A DNA stretch of 64,000 nt from Polaromonas sp. (lineage in GTDB: Bacteria > Pseudomonadota > Gammaproteobacteria > Burkholderiales > Burkholderiaceae_C): assembly GCA_013298815.1 (NCBI GenBank), contig JAAFJF010000006.1, positions 505-64,504 on the forward strand, in the 5' to 3' direction. Each line of letters starts with the position of its first letter. Position 1 is the first letter of the stretch. The position numbers and the translations under genes were made by a program. The notes beneath the pieces were generated by a model. It was not told where the DNA came from and ran no database searches. It was given only the letters and a program-made list of their open reading frames with translations. This document shows positions 8,503-18,430 of the stretch, one piece after another.

Positions 8503-9198
8503 TTAAACCTCTAACCATTCTTTACGAATAGTTGCATCCGCTCTCAGAGAATCTGGCGTGCCAGAGAAAACGATACTGCCGTGCCCCATCACTAAAGCGC
8601 GATCGGAAATTGCCATAGCGATAGTCAATTTTTGTTCGATGAGCAACACAGAAACGCCTTTTGAGCGAAGAGTTTTAAGGTATTGTCCGACCAACTCAAC
8701 TATTTTTGGAGCCAGGCCTTCAGTGGGTTCATCAATGATGATGAGATCAGGATCCCCCATCAAAGTGCGACAAAGCGTCAGCATCTGTTGCTCACCACCT
8801 GAAAGCACACCAGCTTCTGTGTGTTCACGCTCTTTAAGGCGAGGAAACATACTGAACATGTCGTCAAAAGACCAGCGGCTACCTTTACCAGCTCCTTTTT
8901 GACCGAGCAGTAAATTTTGCCTCACTGTTAAGGTTGGGAAAATATCGCGATTTTCAGGAACATAGCCAATTCCTAAATGCGCAATTTCAAACGCTTTCTT
9001 ATCATTCAGTGGCTCACCCTTCCAAGATAAAGCACCTTGCCAGTCAACTAACCCCATGATTGCTTTGGCTGTGGTCGATCGCCCTGAACCATTACGACCT
9101 AACAAAGCCACAATCTCACCAGGTTGCACATCGAACGAGACACCATGCAATACATGACTTTTTCCGTAGTAAGCATGAAGATTTTCAATACTAAGCAT
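8503..9198 (-). CDS. livF: branched-chain amino acid-type ABC transporter ATPase LivF
   Basis: The 231 residues starting at MLSIENLHAYYG form one ABC ATPase. The start at 9198 overlaps the livG stop by 8 nt; the frame runs further upstream but the extra residues match nothing. The ABC signature LSGGEQQ, Walker B LIIIDEPTEGLAP and the H-loop region are present. Oddly, Walker A reads GRNGSGRST: the usual Lys is Arg (codon CGA). With LivG it powers uptake of branched-chain amino acids or related carboxylates. The family assignment is secure; the substrate is not. Confidence 0.93.
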   Translation of the reverse strand: MLSIENLHAYYGKSHVLHGVSFDVQPGEIVALLGRNGSGRSTTAKAIMGLVDWQGALSWKGEPLNDKKAFEIAHLGIGYVPENRDIFPTLTVRQNLLLGQKGAGKGSRWSFDDMFSMFPRLKEREHTEAGVLSGGEQQMLTLCRTLMGDPDLIIIDEPTEGLAPKIVELVGQYLKTLRSKGVSVLLIEQKLTIAMAISDRALVMGHGSIVFSGTPDSLRADATIRKEWLEV

Positions 9199-9967
9199 GT
9201 TGCGCTCCTTGTTCATCGGCAACGGCAGACCCCAAGTATGCGTCTTGAACTCGCTGGTTAGCACGTACTGCATCTGGCGTGTCATAAGCGAGCACTTCAC
9301 CGTACACGACAACCGCAATTTTGTCTGCTAAGCCGAAAACGACACCCATATCGTGTTCAACTGTTAACAGCGTTTTTCCTACTGTTACTTCTTTGATGAG
9401 ACTGATAAACCGCGTTGTCTCTGTTTTACTCATACCAGCAGTTGGCTCATCTAACAATACAACGCTGGCACCACCGCCAATAGTTACACCAATCTCTAGA
9501 GCGCGTTGCTCAGCGTACGTCAAATTAGCTGCCAACACGTCTCTCTTTTTATCAAGTTTGATCATGGACATCAGCTCTTCCGTTCTCGCATTTGCATCAT
9601 CCAAGTCAGCCAGAAATTTTAAGAATGTGTATTTGTAACCCAAACTCCATAGCACACTGCATCTCAAATTTTCAAAAACACTTAATTTAGGAAAAATATT
9701 AGTGATTTGAAAACTGCGTGACAAACCCATGCGGTTAATTTCAAATGGTTTTTTACCATTGATTTTTTGACCATGTAGCAATACGTCACCACTTGTCGGT
9801 GGAAAACGTCCACTGATTAAATTGAACAATGTCGATTTTCCAGCCCCATTAGGACCAATGATGGCTAATCGCTCACCGACTGGAATATCCAAATTAACGC
9901 CACGAATTATTTCACTCTTACCAAAGCTTTTACGCAAATCTTTGAGTTGTAATGCGTAGGAGCTCAT
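9191..9967 (-). CDS. livG: branched-chain amino acid-type ABC transporter ATPase LivG
   Basis: This 258-residue ABC ATPase has a canonical Walker A (GPNGAGKST, residues about 38-46), Walker B VVLLDEPTAGM and the LivG-type segment ISGRFPPTSGDVLL. The ABC signature is degenerate (LTYAEQRALEIG instead of LSGGQ), which is common in LivG. The start overlaps the livM stop by 4 nt (ATGA), and the end overlaps livF by 8 nt, so livMGF are translationally coupled. Confidence 0.94.
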   Translation of the reverse strand: MSSYALQLKDLRKSFGKSEIIRGVNLDIPVGERLAIIGPNGAGKSTLFNLISGRFPPTSGDVLLHGQKINGKKPFEINRMGLSRSFQITNIFPKLSVFENLRCSVLWSLGYKYTFLKFLADLDDANARTEELMSMIKLDKKRDVLAANLTYAEQRALEIGVTIGGGASVVLLDEPTAGMSKTETTRFISLIKEVTVGKTLLTVEHDMGVVFGLADKIAVVVYGEVLAYDTPDAVRANQRVQDAYLGSAVADEQGAQHA

Positions 9968-11256
9968 AGGGACTCCTTTCTTTTAATTTCATTTTCTATA
10001 AATTCTTGAATTGTGCTCCATTGAATGGCAAACTTACGGCGTGTCAACTCAAATACTAACGAACCTGCCAACATAACTGCAACAGCCCCACCCCAGCTTG
10101 TTGCACTTTTCACATTCAAACCAATGTTTAAAAAGGTAAGCCCTGCTCCCAACGCTTGATTTAATTGCATGTGATAAACCATTTCTACCATTGCAGCCAA
10201 ACCAAGAAGTGCTATTGATCCTGAGGCAAACAACAAGCAATATTTACCGATAAGTGGTTTAAATTTTCCGTAAGCGACGACACGAAAATTCATCATGATT
10301 AAGCTGGCGAAACCACCCGGCGCGTACATCACCATAAATAAAAATAACAAGCCTAAATAAAGGAGCCAAGCTTTGGTAAGTTCGCTGAACAACACAAACG
10401 CTAAAACAGACAAAATACCTCCAATAATGGCTCCAAAGAAGAACGTGGCTCCACCTAGAAATGTAAACAATAAAAACACACCTGAGCGCGGACCACTTAC
10501 ATTTTCAGAGGTCACAATTTCAAAATTTAAAGCGGCAAGAGCTCCGCCAATTCCAGCAAAAAAACCTGCGATCATAAAAGCAATATATCTGACTCTCTGA
10601 GTGTCGTACCCAACAAACTCAACGCGTTCAGGGTTATCACGCACCGCATTCAACATTCGACCCAATGGCGTCCGCGTTAATGCAAACATGAGCGCTGTAC
10701 ACACAAACGTATAAAGTGCAATAAGGTAATAAAGTTGAATTTGAGGGCCAAAAGTGATCCCGAAAGGTGAGCTACCTGTCACCCTGTTACCACTAACACC
10801 ACCTTCTCCTCCAAAAAAACCTGGGAACATCAATGACATAGCCCAAATTAACTCACCGATACCTAGAGTGATCATGGCGAACGGCGTACCAGCTTTTTTA
10901 ACGGTGACCGAACCAAAAATAGCGGCAAACACTAAACCAGCTAGCCCGCCGACAATCGGCACCATACTTACAGGTAAGGGTAATGCACCCGAACTAATCA
11001 TATTAAGCGTATGAATAGCCATAAAAGCACCTAGCCCAGAATACACAGCATGGCCAAAGCTCAACATACCACCTTGACCTAGCAAGATGTTGTAGCTCAA
11101 ACAGATAATAATAAAAATACCCATCTGACTCAGCATGGTGTGTGACAAAGAGCTTGTAAAAAGCAATGGCGCCAAGACCAAGACCAAGGCGAAAAAACTC
11201 CAAACAAGAATTCGCCCAATATTCAACGGTTTGAATTTAACAACATTGTTTGACAT
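9964..11256 (-). CDS. livM: ABC transporter permease LivM
   Basis: The 430-residue inner-membrane permease has about 10 hydrophobic segments and the LivM hallmarks LLGQGGMLSFGHAVYSGLGAF and the cytoplasmic EAA-like loop RTPLGRMLNAVRDNPERVEFVGYD. A further hydrophobic C-terminal block (residues 335-400) follows the usual permease core. It starts 3 nt after the livH stop. It forms the membrane channel together with LivH. Confidence 0.93.
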   Translation of the reverse strand: MSNNVVKFKPLNIGRILVWSFFALVLVLAPLLFTSSLSHTMLSQMGIFIIICLSYNILLGQGGMLSFGHAVYSGLGAFMAIHTLNMISSGALPLPVSMVPIVGGLAGLVFAAIFGSVTVKKAGTPFAMITLGIGELIWAMSLMFPGFFGGEGGVSGNRVTGSSPFGITFGPQIQLYYLIALYTFVCTALMFALTRTPLGRMLNAVRDNPERVEFVGYDTQRVRYIAFMIAGFFAGIGGALAALNFEIVTSENVSGPRSGVFLLFTFLGGATFFFGAIIGGILSVLAFVLFSELTKAWLLYLGLLFLFMVMYAPGGFASLIMMNFRVVAYGKFKPLIGKYCLLFASGSIALLGLAAMVEMVYHMQLNQALGAGLTFLNIGLNVKSATSWGGAVAVMLAGSLVFELTRRKFAIQWSTIQEFIENEIKRKESL

Positions 11257-11259
11257 GAC

Positions 11260-12207
11260 TTAACCTTCTCGCGTACCTAAAAGACCTTTGGGTCTAAAAA
11301 TCAAAATCAACACCATAAAAAGATAAGGCATGATAGGAGCAACTTGGCTGACTTTTAAGGATAAAAGCTCGTAACCCAAAGTACTCGGTGTAATGGCAAC
11401 GCCAATTGATGAAGCAGCACCTGCTAAAGATGCATCTATACCCACGGCAAAGGTTTGCACAACGCCAATAATTAGTGAAGCAAGCAATGCCCCGCCTAAG
11501 GAGCCCAAACCACCAACCACGACCACAACAAAAATAATAGAACCAACAGTTGCAGCCATACCCGGCTCGGTTACAAATGCATTACCACCAATAACACCTG
11601 CAAGCCCGGCTAAAGCTGCACCACCACCAAACACCAACATAAAAACACGAGGAACGTTGTGGCCAAGTGCTTGCGCTGTTTCAGGGTGTGTGAGCGCCGC
11701 TTGTATCACCAAGCCTATTCTTGTTCTGGTCAAAAGCAACCAAATCGATAGCAACATCATCAAAGCTACAAACATCATAAAAGCACGATATTTCGGGAAC
11801 TGCGTCCCAAACAATGTAAACAACGGGCCATCTAAGGCCGCTGGAATCCGATAATCTAGTGATGCACGGCCCCAAACCAGCTGCACCAACTCCAACAAGA
11901 TGAATGCCAAACCAAAAGTAATCAGCAACTCAGGCACATGTCCAAATGGGTGCACTTTACGCAAAAAATAGCGCTCGAATCCTGCTCCCACGACTCCAAC
12001 CACCAAAGGCGCAATAAACAGTGCAACCCAAAAGCCCAAGAACTGAGTTATCGTGTAAGCAAAGAAAGCACCCAACATATAAAAACTAGCATGTGCAAAA
12101 TTGAGCACTCCCATCATGCTAAAAATCAGGGTCAAGCCCGAACTAAGCATGAATAGCAACAAGCCGTAGCTGATGCCATTAAGTAGCGAATTGGTAAAAA
12201 ATTCCAT
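11260..12207 (-). CDS. livH: ABC transporter permease LivH
   Basis: I chose the ATG at 12207 (MEFFTNSLLNGISYGLLLF), giving 315 residues; an upstream in-frame ATG at 12249 adds 14 residues that are not family-like. The protein has around eight membrane segments, the LivH start SGLTLIFSMMGVLNFAHAS and the loop RTRIGLVIQAALTHPETAQALGHN. It is separated from livK by 89 nt that contain a strong hairpin. Confidence 0.92.
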   Translation of the reverse strand: MEFFTNSLLNGISYGLLLFMLSSGLTLIFSMMGVLNFAHASFYMLGAFFAYTITQFLGFWVALFIAPLVVGVVGAGFERYFLRKVHPFGHVPELLITFGLAFILLELVQLVWGRASLDYRIPAALDGPLFTLFGTQFPKYRAFMMFVALMMLLSIWLLLTRTRIGLVIQAALTHPETAQALGHNVPRVFMLVFGGGAALAGLAGVIGGNAFVTEPGMAATVGSIIFVVVVVGGLGSLGGALLASLIIGVVQTFAVGIDASLAGAASSIGVAITPSTLGYELLSLKVSQVAPIMPYLFMVLILIFRPKGLLGTREG

Positions 12208-12265
12208 ATCTATATTCAGTAAAAAAAATGGAGCACGCAAGTGCCCCATTCATAGATTGAAGCAA

Positions 12266-12283
12266 AGCTGCATTTCTGCAGCT
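12266..12283. promoter_or_regulatory. intercistronic hairpin between livK and livH
   Basis: AGCTGCA-tttc-TGCAGCT is a perfect 7-bp stem with a tetraloop, just after the livK stop. No T-run follows on the minus strand. Such a structure could protect the upstream livK mRNA or partly stop transcription, giving more binding protein than permease. The role is inferred. Confidence 0.45.
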
Positions 12284-12296
12284 AAGCGGTTAAGCA

Positions 12297-13598
12297 TCAA
12301 GAAGGGCGCTTCATTTGGCAAGAAGTAGGCGTAGATGAAACATACGGCTCTAAAGCTTTTACAACTGCAAAGTTAAAACCTGTGTTTTCTTCACTGTACG
12401 GATCTTTAGCGGTAGCCTTTGTCCATTTACTGATGTAGATGTGTTGCTGCAACTGATGATCAGATTTACGCATTTTTGCCTCACCACTAATGCCCTTGAA
12501 TGTCATATCCTCCATGGCGAAGGCAACTTTCACAGGATCCGCGCTTTTGGCGTTTGCAATACCTTGTGCGAGCATTGACACAGCCAAATAAGTTTGAAAG
12601 GTGTAATAGTCATCATTGAACTTCGCTTTAAAGTCGTTGCGCAACTGACGCAAATCGCCTGTAAAGTTTGAGTGACTGATAGCTACTTGGCTCACATTCA
12701 TGTCTTTGCCTTGCGCCAACGCTGTAGGCGTACCAGATACACCCGCATAGTAAGCGTAAAGCGGCAGCTTCATACCAGCATCATTTAAAGCCTTAACGAG
12801 CAGAGTCATATCGGTACCCCAGTTGCCTGTAACGATAGCATCTGCGCCAGCAGCCTTAATCTTGGCTACATAAGGGGAGAAGTCTTTAACCTGTGCAATT
12901 GGATGCAAATCTTCACCAACAATCTTCACATCAGGGCGTTTACGAGCGATACCTTCTTTGAAGTATTTGGCAACTTGCTGTCCGTGTGCGTAATTCTGAT
13001 TGATCAAATATACATTTTTGACTTTAGATTCATCTTTGACAAAACTAGTCAGCGCTTCCATTTTCATAGAAGTGTCTGCATCTAAGCGGAAATGCCAGAA
13101 GCTGCATTTTTCATTAGTCAGCGCAGGGTCAACTGCTGCGTAATTGAGATAAACCACCTCCTTACCTGGATTACGCTCATTATGTTTGCTGATAGCATCA
13201 GACAAAGCACCCGCCACAGCAGAACTGTTACCCTGCGTCACATAGCGAAAACCTTGGTCAATAGCAGCTTTCAGTTGATTAAGCGCTTCTTGGGGTGAGC
13301 CTTTGTTATCAAACGCAACGAATTCAAAATTCACGCCAGCTGGGTTTTTTGCGCCAGACAAGCGCTCAGCCACGAACTGATAGCTCTTGAGTTGATTTTG
13401 ACCCACATTAGCAAACGCGCCAGAGAGTCCCTCAATCATGGCGATTTTAATGGTCTGACCTTTTGTTTCGGAAGGTGCCGAGGCTGCTGCAGGAGCTGCT
13501 GCCACAGGTTTTGCAGCAGGCTTAGCAGCTTGTGCAAGTACCAAACCACAGGTCAACAAAACTACGCTAGCCGTGACCGCTTTCAATGCAAATTTCAT
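12297..13598 (-). CDS. livK: periplasmic substrate-binding protein of the Liv-type ABC transporter
   Basis: The ATG at 13598 follows a GGAG ribosome site and starts a clear signal peptide (MKFALKAVTASVVLLTCGLVLAQA), giving 433 residues. An Ala/Pro linker follows, then the type-1 periplasmic binding fold beginning TIKIAMIEGLSGAFANVG. Segments such as YVTQGNSSAVAGALSDAI and DAIVTGNWGTDMTLLVKAL match the LivK/Leu-Ile-Val-binding family. It is first in the livKHMGF order and lies 101 nt downstream of an acyl-CoA ligase. The substrate may be an aromatic or aliphatic acid rather than an amino acid, as is common in Burkholderiales; this is inference. Confidence 0.9.
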   Translation of the reverse strand: MKFALKAVTASVVLLTCGLVLAQAAKPAAKPVAAAPAAASAPSETKGQTIKIAMIEGLSGAFANVGQNQLKSYQFVAERLSGAKNPAGVNFEFVAFDNKGSPQEALNQLKAAIDQGFRYVTQGNSSAVAGALSDAISKHNERNPGKEVVYLNYAAVDPALTNEKCSFWHFRLDADTSMKMEALTSFVKDESKVKNVYLINQNYAHGQQVAKYFKEGIARKRPDVKIVGEDLHPIAQVKDFSPYVAKIKAAGADAIVTGNWGTDMTLLVKALNDAGMKLPLYAYYAGVSGTPTALAQGKDMNVSQVAISHSNFTGDLRQLRNDFKAKFNDDYYTFQTYLAVSMLAQGIANAKSADPVKVAFAMEDMTFKGISGEAKMRKSDHQLQQHIYISKWTKATAKDPYSEENTGFNFAVVKALEPYVSSTPTSCQMKRPS

Positions 13599-13699
13599 AT
13601 TCACTCCATTTAAAAGTACATATTGAAGATTAACTCTAATTTTGAAAATCAGTCTCAGGGATTGCCCTAGAACTATCGCCAATGCGACTAAACTTACGC

Positions 13700-15340
13700 C
13701 TAACTTTGAGGAAGTTTGTAGTCCTTCAAGGTTTCGCGTAATTTGGTTTTTAGCATTTTTCCAGTTGCACCCAAAGGAATCGCGTCTACGAACACCACAT
13801 CGTCAGGGATTTGCCATTTCGCTGTTTTACCTTCGTAATAAGCAATCAAAGCTTCACGCGAGACATCCGCGCCAGGTTTTTTTACTACAGCAATAATCGG
13901 ACGTTCGTCCCACTTGGGGTGATAGACGCCAATACATGCTGCCATTGCCACCGCAGGGTGCGCAACGGCGATGTTTTCAATGTCAATCGAACTAATCCAC
14001 TCGCCGCCTGACTTGATCACATCTTTACTGCGATCGGTGATTTGCATATAGCCATCTGGGTCTATCGTAGCAACGTCACCCGTAGGAAACCAGCCGTCAA
14101 CCAGCGGACTATTTGGCGAGGGTTCTTCAGATTGTTTAAAGTACTCAGCAACAATCCAAGGGCCTTTGACCAGCAAATCTCCAAATGCTTTGCCATCGTG
14201 TGGCAACTCTTTACCAGATTCGTCGATGATCTTCATGTCCATGCCGTAGATGGCACGACCTTGCTTCAAGCGAATTTTCATTTGCTCTTCTTTTGAGAGC
14301 AAAAGATGCTTATTTTTCAGAGTGCACAATGTCCCAAGCGGCGACATTTCAGTCATCCCCCAAGCATGCAGAACGTCAACAACATAGTCATCATTGAAAG
14401 CGTTGATCATCGCTGGCGGACAGGCTGAACCACCAATCACCGTACGATTCAAAGTACTAAAACGTAAGCCATTGGCTTGCATATGACCGAGCAACATTTG
14501 CCACACGGTCGGCACACCCGCAGCGAAGGTCACTTTTTCTGATTCCAGCAAATCGTAGACGGATTTACCATCCAACGCTGGGCCCGGGAAAACCAATTTG
14601 CATCCCGTCAACGCCGCACTGTACGGAATACCCCAAGCATTGACGTGAAACATGGGTACGACTGGTAACACGCTGTCGCGTGCGCTCAAGTTCATCACAT
14701 CTGGCAAAGCGGCCGCATAAGCATGCAAAACCGTGGAACGATGGCTGTAGAGCGCAGCTTTCGGGTTGCCTGTTGTGCCACTGGTGTAGCACATGCTGGA
14801 AGCAGAGTTTTCGTCAAACACTGGCCATGTGTAAGCGCTGTTCTGCTTACCGATCCAGGCTTCGTAACTGATTAAATTTGGAATGCCAGAATCTTGCGGC
14901 AACTTGTCAGCATCGCACAACATCACATAGTGTTTGATGGTAGTGCAGCGGGCGTGCACAGCTTGCACGATGGGCAAAAAGTTAGCATCAAAGCACAGCA
15001 CTTGGTCTTCAGCATGGTTCGCAATCCACACCACTTGATCGGGGTGCAAGCGCGGATTCAACGTGTGAAGTACGCGACCTGAACCACTCACGCCAAAGTA
15101 AATTTCCATATGGCGGTAGCCGTTCCAAGCTAGCGTTGCGACACGTTCGCTGAAACCAAGCTTCAAACTGTCTAAGGCATTGGCGACTTGACGTGATCGC
15201 ACTGCCAAATCTTTGTAGGTATAGCGATGCAAATCGCCTTCCACACGACGCGAAACAATTTCTCCATCACTGTGGTGACGTTCCGCAAACTCAATCAAAC
15301 TTGAAATCAGCAACGGCTGATTTTGCATCAAACCCAACAT
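13700..15340 (-). CDS. acyl-CoA ligase (AlkK/DmdB-like, medium-chain or methylthiopropionyl type)
   Basis: The 546 residues start at [15 protein letters not shown] (ATG 15340, preceded by GAGGAG). They form an adenylate-forming enzyme: the AMP-binding motif [16 protein letters not shown], then [15 protein letters not shown], then [17 protein letters not shown] and [15 protein letters not shown], and near the C-terminus the Lys of [12 protein letters not shown]. It activates a carboxylic acid to its CoA ester with ATP. The length and N-terminus match the AlkK/methylthiopropionyl-CoA ligase branch. Its position between the liv transporter and the beta-oxidation operon suggests uptake, activation and degradation of acids. 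Confidence 0.9.
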   Translation of the reverse strand: MLGLMQNQPLLISSLIEFAERHHSDGEIVSRRVEGDLHRYTYKDLAVRSRQVANALDSLKLGFSERVATLAWNGYRHMEIYFGVSGSGRVLHTLNPRLHPDQVVWIANHAEDQVLCFDANFLPIVQAVHARCTTIKHYVMLCDADKLPQDSGIPNLISYEAWIGKQNSAYTWPVFDENSASSMCYTSGTTGNPKAALYSHRSTVLHAYAAALPDVMNLSARDSVLPVVPMFHVNAWGIPYSAALTGCKLVFPGPALDGKSVYDLLESEKVTFAAGVPTVWQMLLGHMQANGLRFSTLNRTVIGGSACPPAMINAFNDDYVVDVLHAWGMTEMSPLGTLCTLKNKHLLLSKEEQMKIRLKQGRAIYGMDMKIIDESGKELPHDGKAFGDLLVKGPWIVAEYFKQSEEPSPNSPLVDGWFPTGDVATIDPDGYMQITDRSKDVIKSGGEWISSIDIENIAVAHPAVAMAACIGVYHPKWDERPIIAVVKKPGADVSREALIAYYEGKTAKWQIPDDVVFVDAIPLGATGKMLKTKLRETLKDYKLPQS

Positions 15341-15408
15341 CGTGATACTCCTCGTTTTAGACTCTAACTCACAAGACTTCAACGAATAGTATCACTCAAA
15401 CCACCACT

Positions 15409-15445
15409 CAAAAAAGGCAAGTTCAAAAGAAATGACTTGGCTTTT
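15409..15445 (-). terminator. rho-independent terminator after the small lipoprotein gene
   Basis: Reading the minus strand, a 7-bp stem with one mismatch (GCCAAGT pairing with ACTTGCC) is flanked by an A-run and a T-run of six. It lies about 20 nt past the lipoprotein stop. Confidence 0.55.
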
Positions 15446-15466
15446 GAAGTGCGCTTACTACTAGTC

Positions 15467-15838
15467 TTAGCGCCAATGCCCGCCACTGTGGTACCAACCG
15501 CGCCCCGGCGTGTTGTACCAACCACCGCTATTCCAAGTGCTGTAGCCTGCCGGCGGGCGAGTCCACACACCAGCGCGCCACACATGGCGCCCTCCCGACC
15601 AATACCATAGGCCTGGCGTCCAAACATAACCAACCCCTGGCGATACCGTGACCACTTCGTTGTAAGCGGGAGGTGGCGCAGTTTGAACATATTCAACATT
15701 CGCGCTGACAGATACACCAGGCTGAACCACCGCCACGCGTGACTGGTAATACGGCGCGGGAGCAACAACACAGCCCGTAAGGACAACAGCTGCAGCAGCC
15801 AAACCACTTAAAATTCCGATATTGCGAAGACGTGACAT
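15467..15838 (-). CDS. YXWGXW-type small lipoprotein
   Basis: The ATG at 15838 follows AAGGAG and gives 123 residues. The signal sequence ends in a lipobox LTGC (Cys near residue 22), so an outer-membrane or periplasmic lipoprotein is expected. The C-terminal half is rich in Tyr, Trp and Gly (YVWTPGLWYWSGGRHVW and GGWYNTPGRGWYHSGGHW), which matches YXWGXW-repeat proteins of unknown function common in Burkholderiales. It is a single-gene unit, divergent from selO. Confidence 0.8.
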   Translation of the reverse strand: MSRLRNIGILSGLAAAAVVLTGCVVAPAPYYQSRVAVVQPGVSVSANVEYVQTAPPPAYNEVVTVSPGVGYVWTPGLWYWSGGRHVWRAGVWTRPPAGYSTWNSGGWYNTPGRGWYHSGGHWR

Positions 15839-15948
15839 AACAAACTCCTTAAATACACTTGCAGTACATCCACAATAACCCAAAATCATCAATCTTGGTT
15901 GACTAAAGATTGTTCCACTTTGTAAAGTTGGATGTAAAGATTCATAAC

Positions 15949-17421
15949 ATGACAGCACAAATACATGGCATCACCATTCACCCGACCAAGTATTCAACGC
16001 TGGGCTGCGCATTTCAAACGCCGGTTCAACCGCAGGCTCTGCCCGTGCCTTACTGGGTGTGTCGTAACGCAGCATTAGCGCGCGAAATCGGTTTAAACGA
16101 TGAATGGTTAAGCAACCAAGAACTTCTAGAAACCCTCACTGGCAACCACGTCCCAACCGGCTTACAACCCACCGCCAGCGTCTACAGTGGCCACCAGTTT
16201 GGTCAATGGGCAGGGCAATTGGGAGATGGGCGGGCTTTGAGTTTGGGGCAATTCGAAAATGGCATCGAATTCCAACTCAAAGGCGCAGGCCGAACGCCCT
16301 ACTCGCGTGGCGGCGATGGCCGTGCCGTGCTGCGCAGCTCGATTCGTGAATTTTTATGCTCTGAAGCCATGCACGGTCTAGGCATCGCCACCACCCGCGC
16401 CTTGTGCGTGACGGGTTCAGACGCTCCGGTTTACCGCGAAACTCTAGAGTCCGCCGCCGTCGTCACCCGCACCTCGCCCAGCTTCATTCGATTTGGACAG
16501 TTTGAGCATTTCTCGCACAATAACATGCACGCCGAGCTAAAACAGCTGGCTGATTTTGTCGTTGACAACTTTTACCCCGAATGCCGCGATTCAGCCAACT
16601 ACGCCGGCAACCCCTATGCCGCGCTTTTAGAAGCGGTCAGCCTGCGCACCGCCGAGATGGTCGCCAAATGGCAAGCCGTCGGCTTTTGCCACGGCGTGAT
16701 GAACACGGACAACATGAGCATCCTAGGGTTAACTTTAGATTACGGACCTTTCCAATTTTTAGATGCCTTCAACCCAGACCATATTTGTAACCACACCGAT
16801 AGCTTGGGGCGCTACGCCTACAACAAGCAACCGAACGTGGCTTATTGGAACTTGTTTTGCCTAGGTCAAGCCCTGCTGCCAATTATTGAAGACCAAGAGC
16901 TAGCTTTGGCAGCGCTAGAACCTTACAAAACTGCCTTTCCCAACGCTTTGATGACGCAAATGCGCACCAAATTGGGCTTTGCCAATCCGTCCGAAGCTTT
17001 TGAAGGTGACCGCGCTTTGGTTGAAACCATCCAAAAGCTACTCGCCCAAGACAAAGTGGACTACACCTTGTTTTGGCGCAATTTAAGCGAAGTTATGAAC
17101 GGTAAATCAGTCGATTTGGTACGCGATATGTTTATAGATAGGGCGGCATTTGATGCATGGATGCTACAATATTCAGAGCTCCTTAGGCAGCAAATACGGC
17201 GGCTAGAACCATATTTAATGCTTAAAAATAACCCTAAATACGTTTTACGTAACTATTTAGGCGAACAAGCTATTCGACAAGCGAAACTAAAAGACTTCAG
17301 CGAGGTCGAAACCTTGCTAAAGTTGCTGCAAGCCCCATATGAGGAGTATCCAAATTGCGAACGTTTCGCAGGTTTGCCACCAGATTGGGCTGCGGATATT
17401 GAAATCAGCTGTTCCTCATAA
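15949..17421 (+). CDS. selO: protein adenylyltransferase SelO (YdiU family pseudokinase)
   Basis: The 490 residues start at [15 protein letters not shown]. SelO is a pseudokinase that AMPylates Ser/Thr/Tyr of redox-related proteins. Visible hallmarks are [45 protein letters not shown] (kinase-like nucleotide loop; Lys and Arg conserved), the metal-binding region [19 protein letters not shown] with Asn and Asp, and [12 protein letters not shown]. The C-terminus is C488-S-S; in eukaryotes the matching residue is selenocysteine. A dispersed repeat copy is translated near residues 409-420 ([13 protein letters not shown]). msrB follows 15 nt later, a fitting redox partner. Confidence 0.95.
   Translation: MTAQIHGITIHPTKYSTLGCAFQTPVQPQALPVPYWVCRNAALAREIGLNDEWLSNQELLETLTGNHVPTGLQPTASVYSGHQFGQWAGQLGDGRALSLGQFENGIEFQLKGAGRTPYSRGGDGRAVLRSSIREFLCSEAMHGLGIATTRALCVTGSDAPVYRETLESAAVVTRTSPSFIRFGQFEHFSHNNMHAELKQLADFVVDNFYPECRDSANYAGNPYAALLEAVSLRTAEMVAKWQAVGFCHGVMNTDNMSILGLTLDYGPFQFLDAFNPDHICNHTDSLGRYAYNKQPNVAYWNLFCLGQALLPIIEDQELALAALEPYKTAFPNALMTQMRTKLGFANPSEAFEGDRALVETIQKLLAQDKVDYTLFWRNLSEVMNGKSVDLVRDMFIDRAAFDAWMLQYSELLRQQIRRLEPYLMLKNNPKYVLRNYLGEQAIRQAKLKDFSEVETLLKLLQAPYEEYPNCERFAGLPPDWAADIEISCSS
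17175..17206 (+). repeat. dispersed repeat copy c (inside selO)
   Basis: The core reads AGAGCTCCTTAGGCA, then GCAAATACGGC, then GGCTAG. It is translated as [11 protein letters not shown], so the TAG is out of frame here and the copy does not interrupt selO. Confidence 0.75.
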
Positions 17422-17436
17422 ACAAGAAAGCTTAAT

Positions 17437-17859
17437 ATGACCTACACCATCCAAAAAACCGACGCCGAATGGAAAGCTCTGCTCGCCGAACGCCAAAAAA
17501 GTGGCGCTGCCGAGCCTTTGGCCTATGACGTGACCCGTCATGAAGCCACCGAACGCGCGTTCACAGGCAAATACGCCGACAACAAGCAAAGCGGTATCTA
17601 TGCTTGCGTCTGCTGTGGCAAAGATTTGTTTGACTCTGCGACCAAATACGACAGCGGCACGGGCTGGCCCAGTTACTACGCACCCTTGAACGAAACTGCT
17701 GTTGGCACGAAAGTCGATGGTTTGTTGTGGACGAAACGCACCGAAGTGCACTGTGCCGACTGCGGCGCACACCTAGGGCACGTCTTCCCAGACGGCCCTG
17801 CGCCAACTGGGCAGCGCTATTGCATGAATTCGGCGTCCTTAGACTTTAAGCCTCGCTGA
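17437..17859 (+). CDS. msrB: peptide-methionine (R)-S-oxide reductase MsrB
   Basis: The 140 residues reduce methionine-R-sulfoxide in proteins. The zinc-binding CxxC pairs are CVCCGKDLF and [16 protein letters not shown]. The catalytic Cys is C129 in [11 protein letters not shown]. The motif [11 protein letters not shown] is typical. No signal peptide is seen, so it is cytoplasmic. It starts 15 nt after selO, consistent with co-transcription of two oxidative-stress genes. Confidence 0.96.
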   Translation: MTYTIQKTDAEWKALLAERQKSGAAEPLAYDVTRHEATERAFTGKYADNKQSGIYACVCCGKDLFDSATKYDSGTGWPSYYAPLNETAVGTKVDGLLWTKRTEVHCADCGAHLGHVFPDGPAPTGQRYCMNSASLDFKPR

Positions 17860-17881
17860 GTGCGACCTTTACAATAGTCTT

Positions 17882-18424
17882 ATGAAGCAAATACTCGATT
17901 TTCTCCCCATTCTGTTGTTTTTCGTCGCCTACAAAACATACGACATCTACACCGCCACCGCCGTCATCATGTCGGCCACCGTGGTGCAGATGGCGATTTT
18001 GTACAAGCTAGACGGCAAACTGGCCACCATGCACAAAGTCACTTTAGCCTTAGTTTTAGGTTTTGGCGCGCTGACGTTGGGTTTTCACGACGAGCGCTTC
18101 ATCAAAATCAAACCGACCGTGCTTTATACCTTCATGGCGCTTGCTTTGGGCATTGCGCTGTGGGTGTACAAAAAGAACTTCCTTAAAACCATGCTGGGTG
18201 CGCAAATGGCGTTGCCTGAACCGGTCTGGCGAAATTTGACAGTGGCTTGGATTGTTTACAGCTTGGCAATGGCCGCCATAAACGCATATGTCGCATACTT
18301 TTACACGACAGAACAGTGGGTCAACTTCAAAGTTTGGGGCTACGCTTTCCCATTGGTTTTCATCGTGGCGCAAGGCATTTACATCGCTAAATACTTGCAA
18401 CCCAAAGACGGCGAAGCTGGATAA
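17882..18424 (+). CDS. yciB: inner membrane septation protein YciB (IspZ family)
   Basis: This 180-residue protein has five or six hydrophobic segments and the family start [25 protein letters not shown], followed by the conserved [14 protein letters not shown]. YciB/IspZ proteins affect cell-envelope and septum function. It lies 22 nt after msrB and 6 nt before the BolA-like gene, so these genes probably form one operon. Confidence 0.93.
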   Translation: MKQILDFLPILLFFVAYKTYDIYTATAVIMSATVVQMAILYKLDGKLATMHKVTLALVLGFGALTLGFHDERFIKIKPTVLYTFMALALGIALWVYKKNFLKTMLGAQMALPEPVWRNLTVAWIVYSLAMAAINAYVAYFYTTEQWVNFKVWGYAFPLVFIVAQGIYIAKYLQPKDGEAG

Positions 18425-18430
18425 CTGCTA

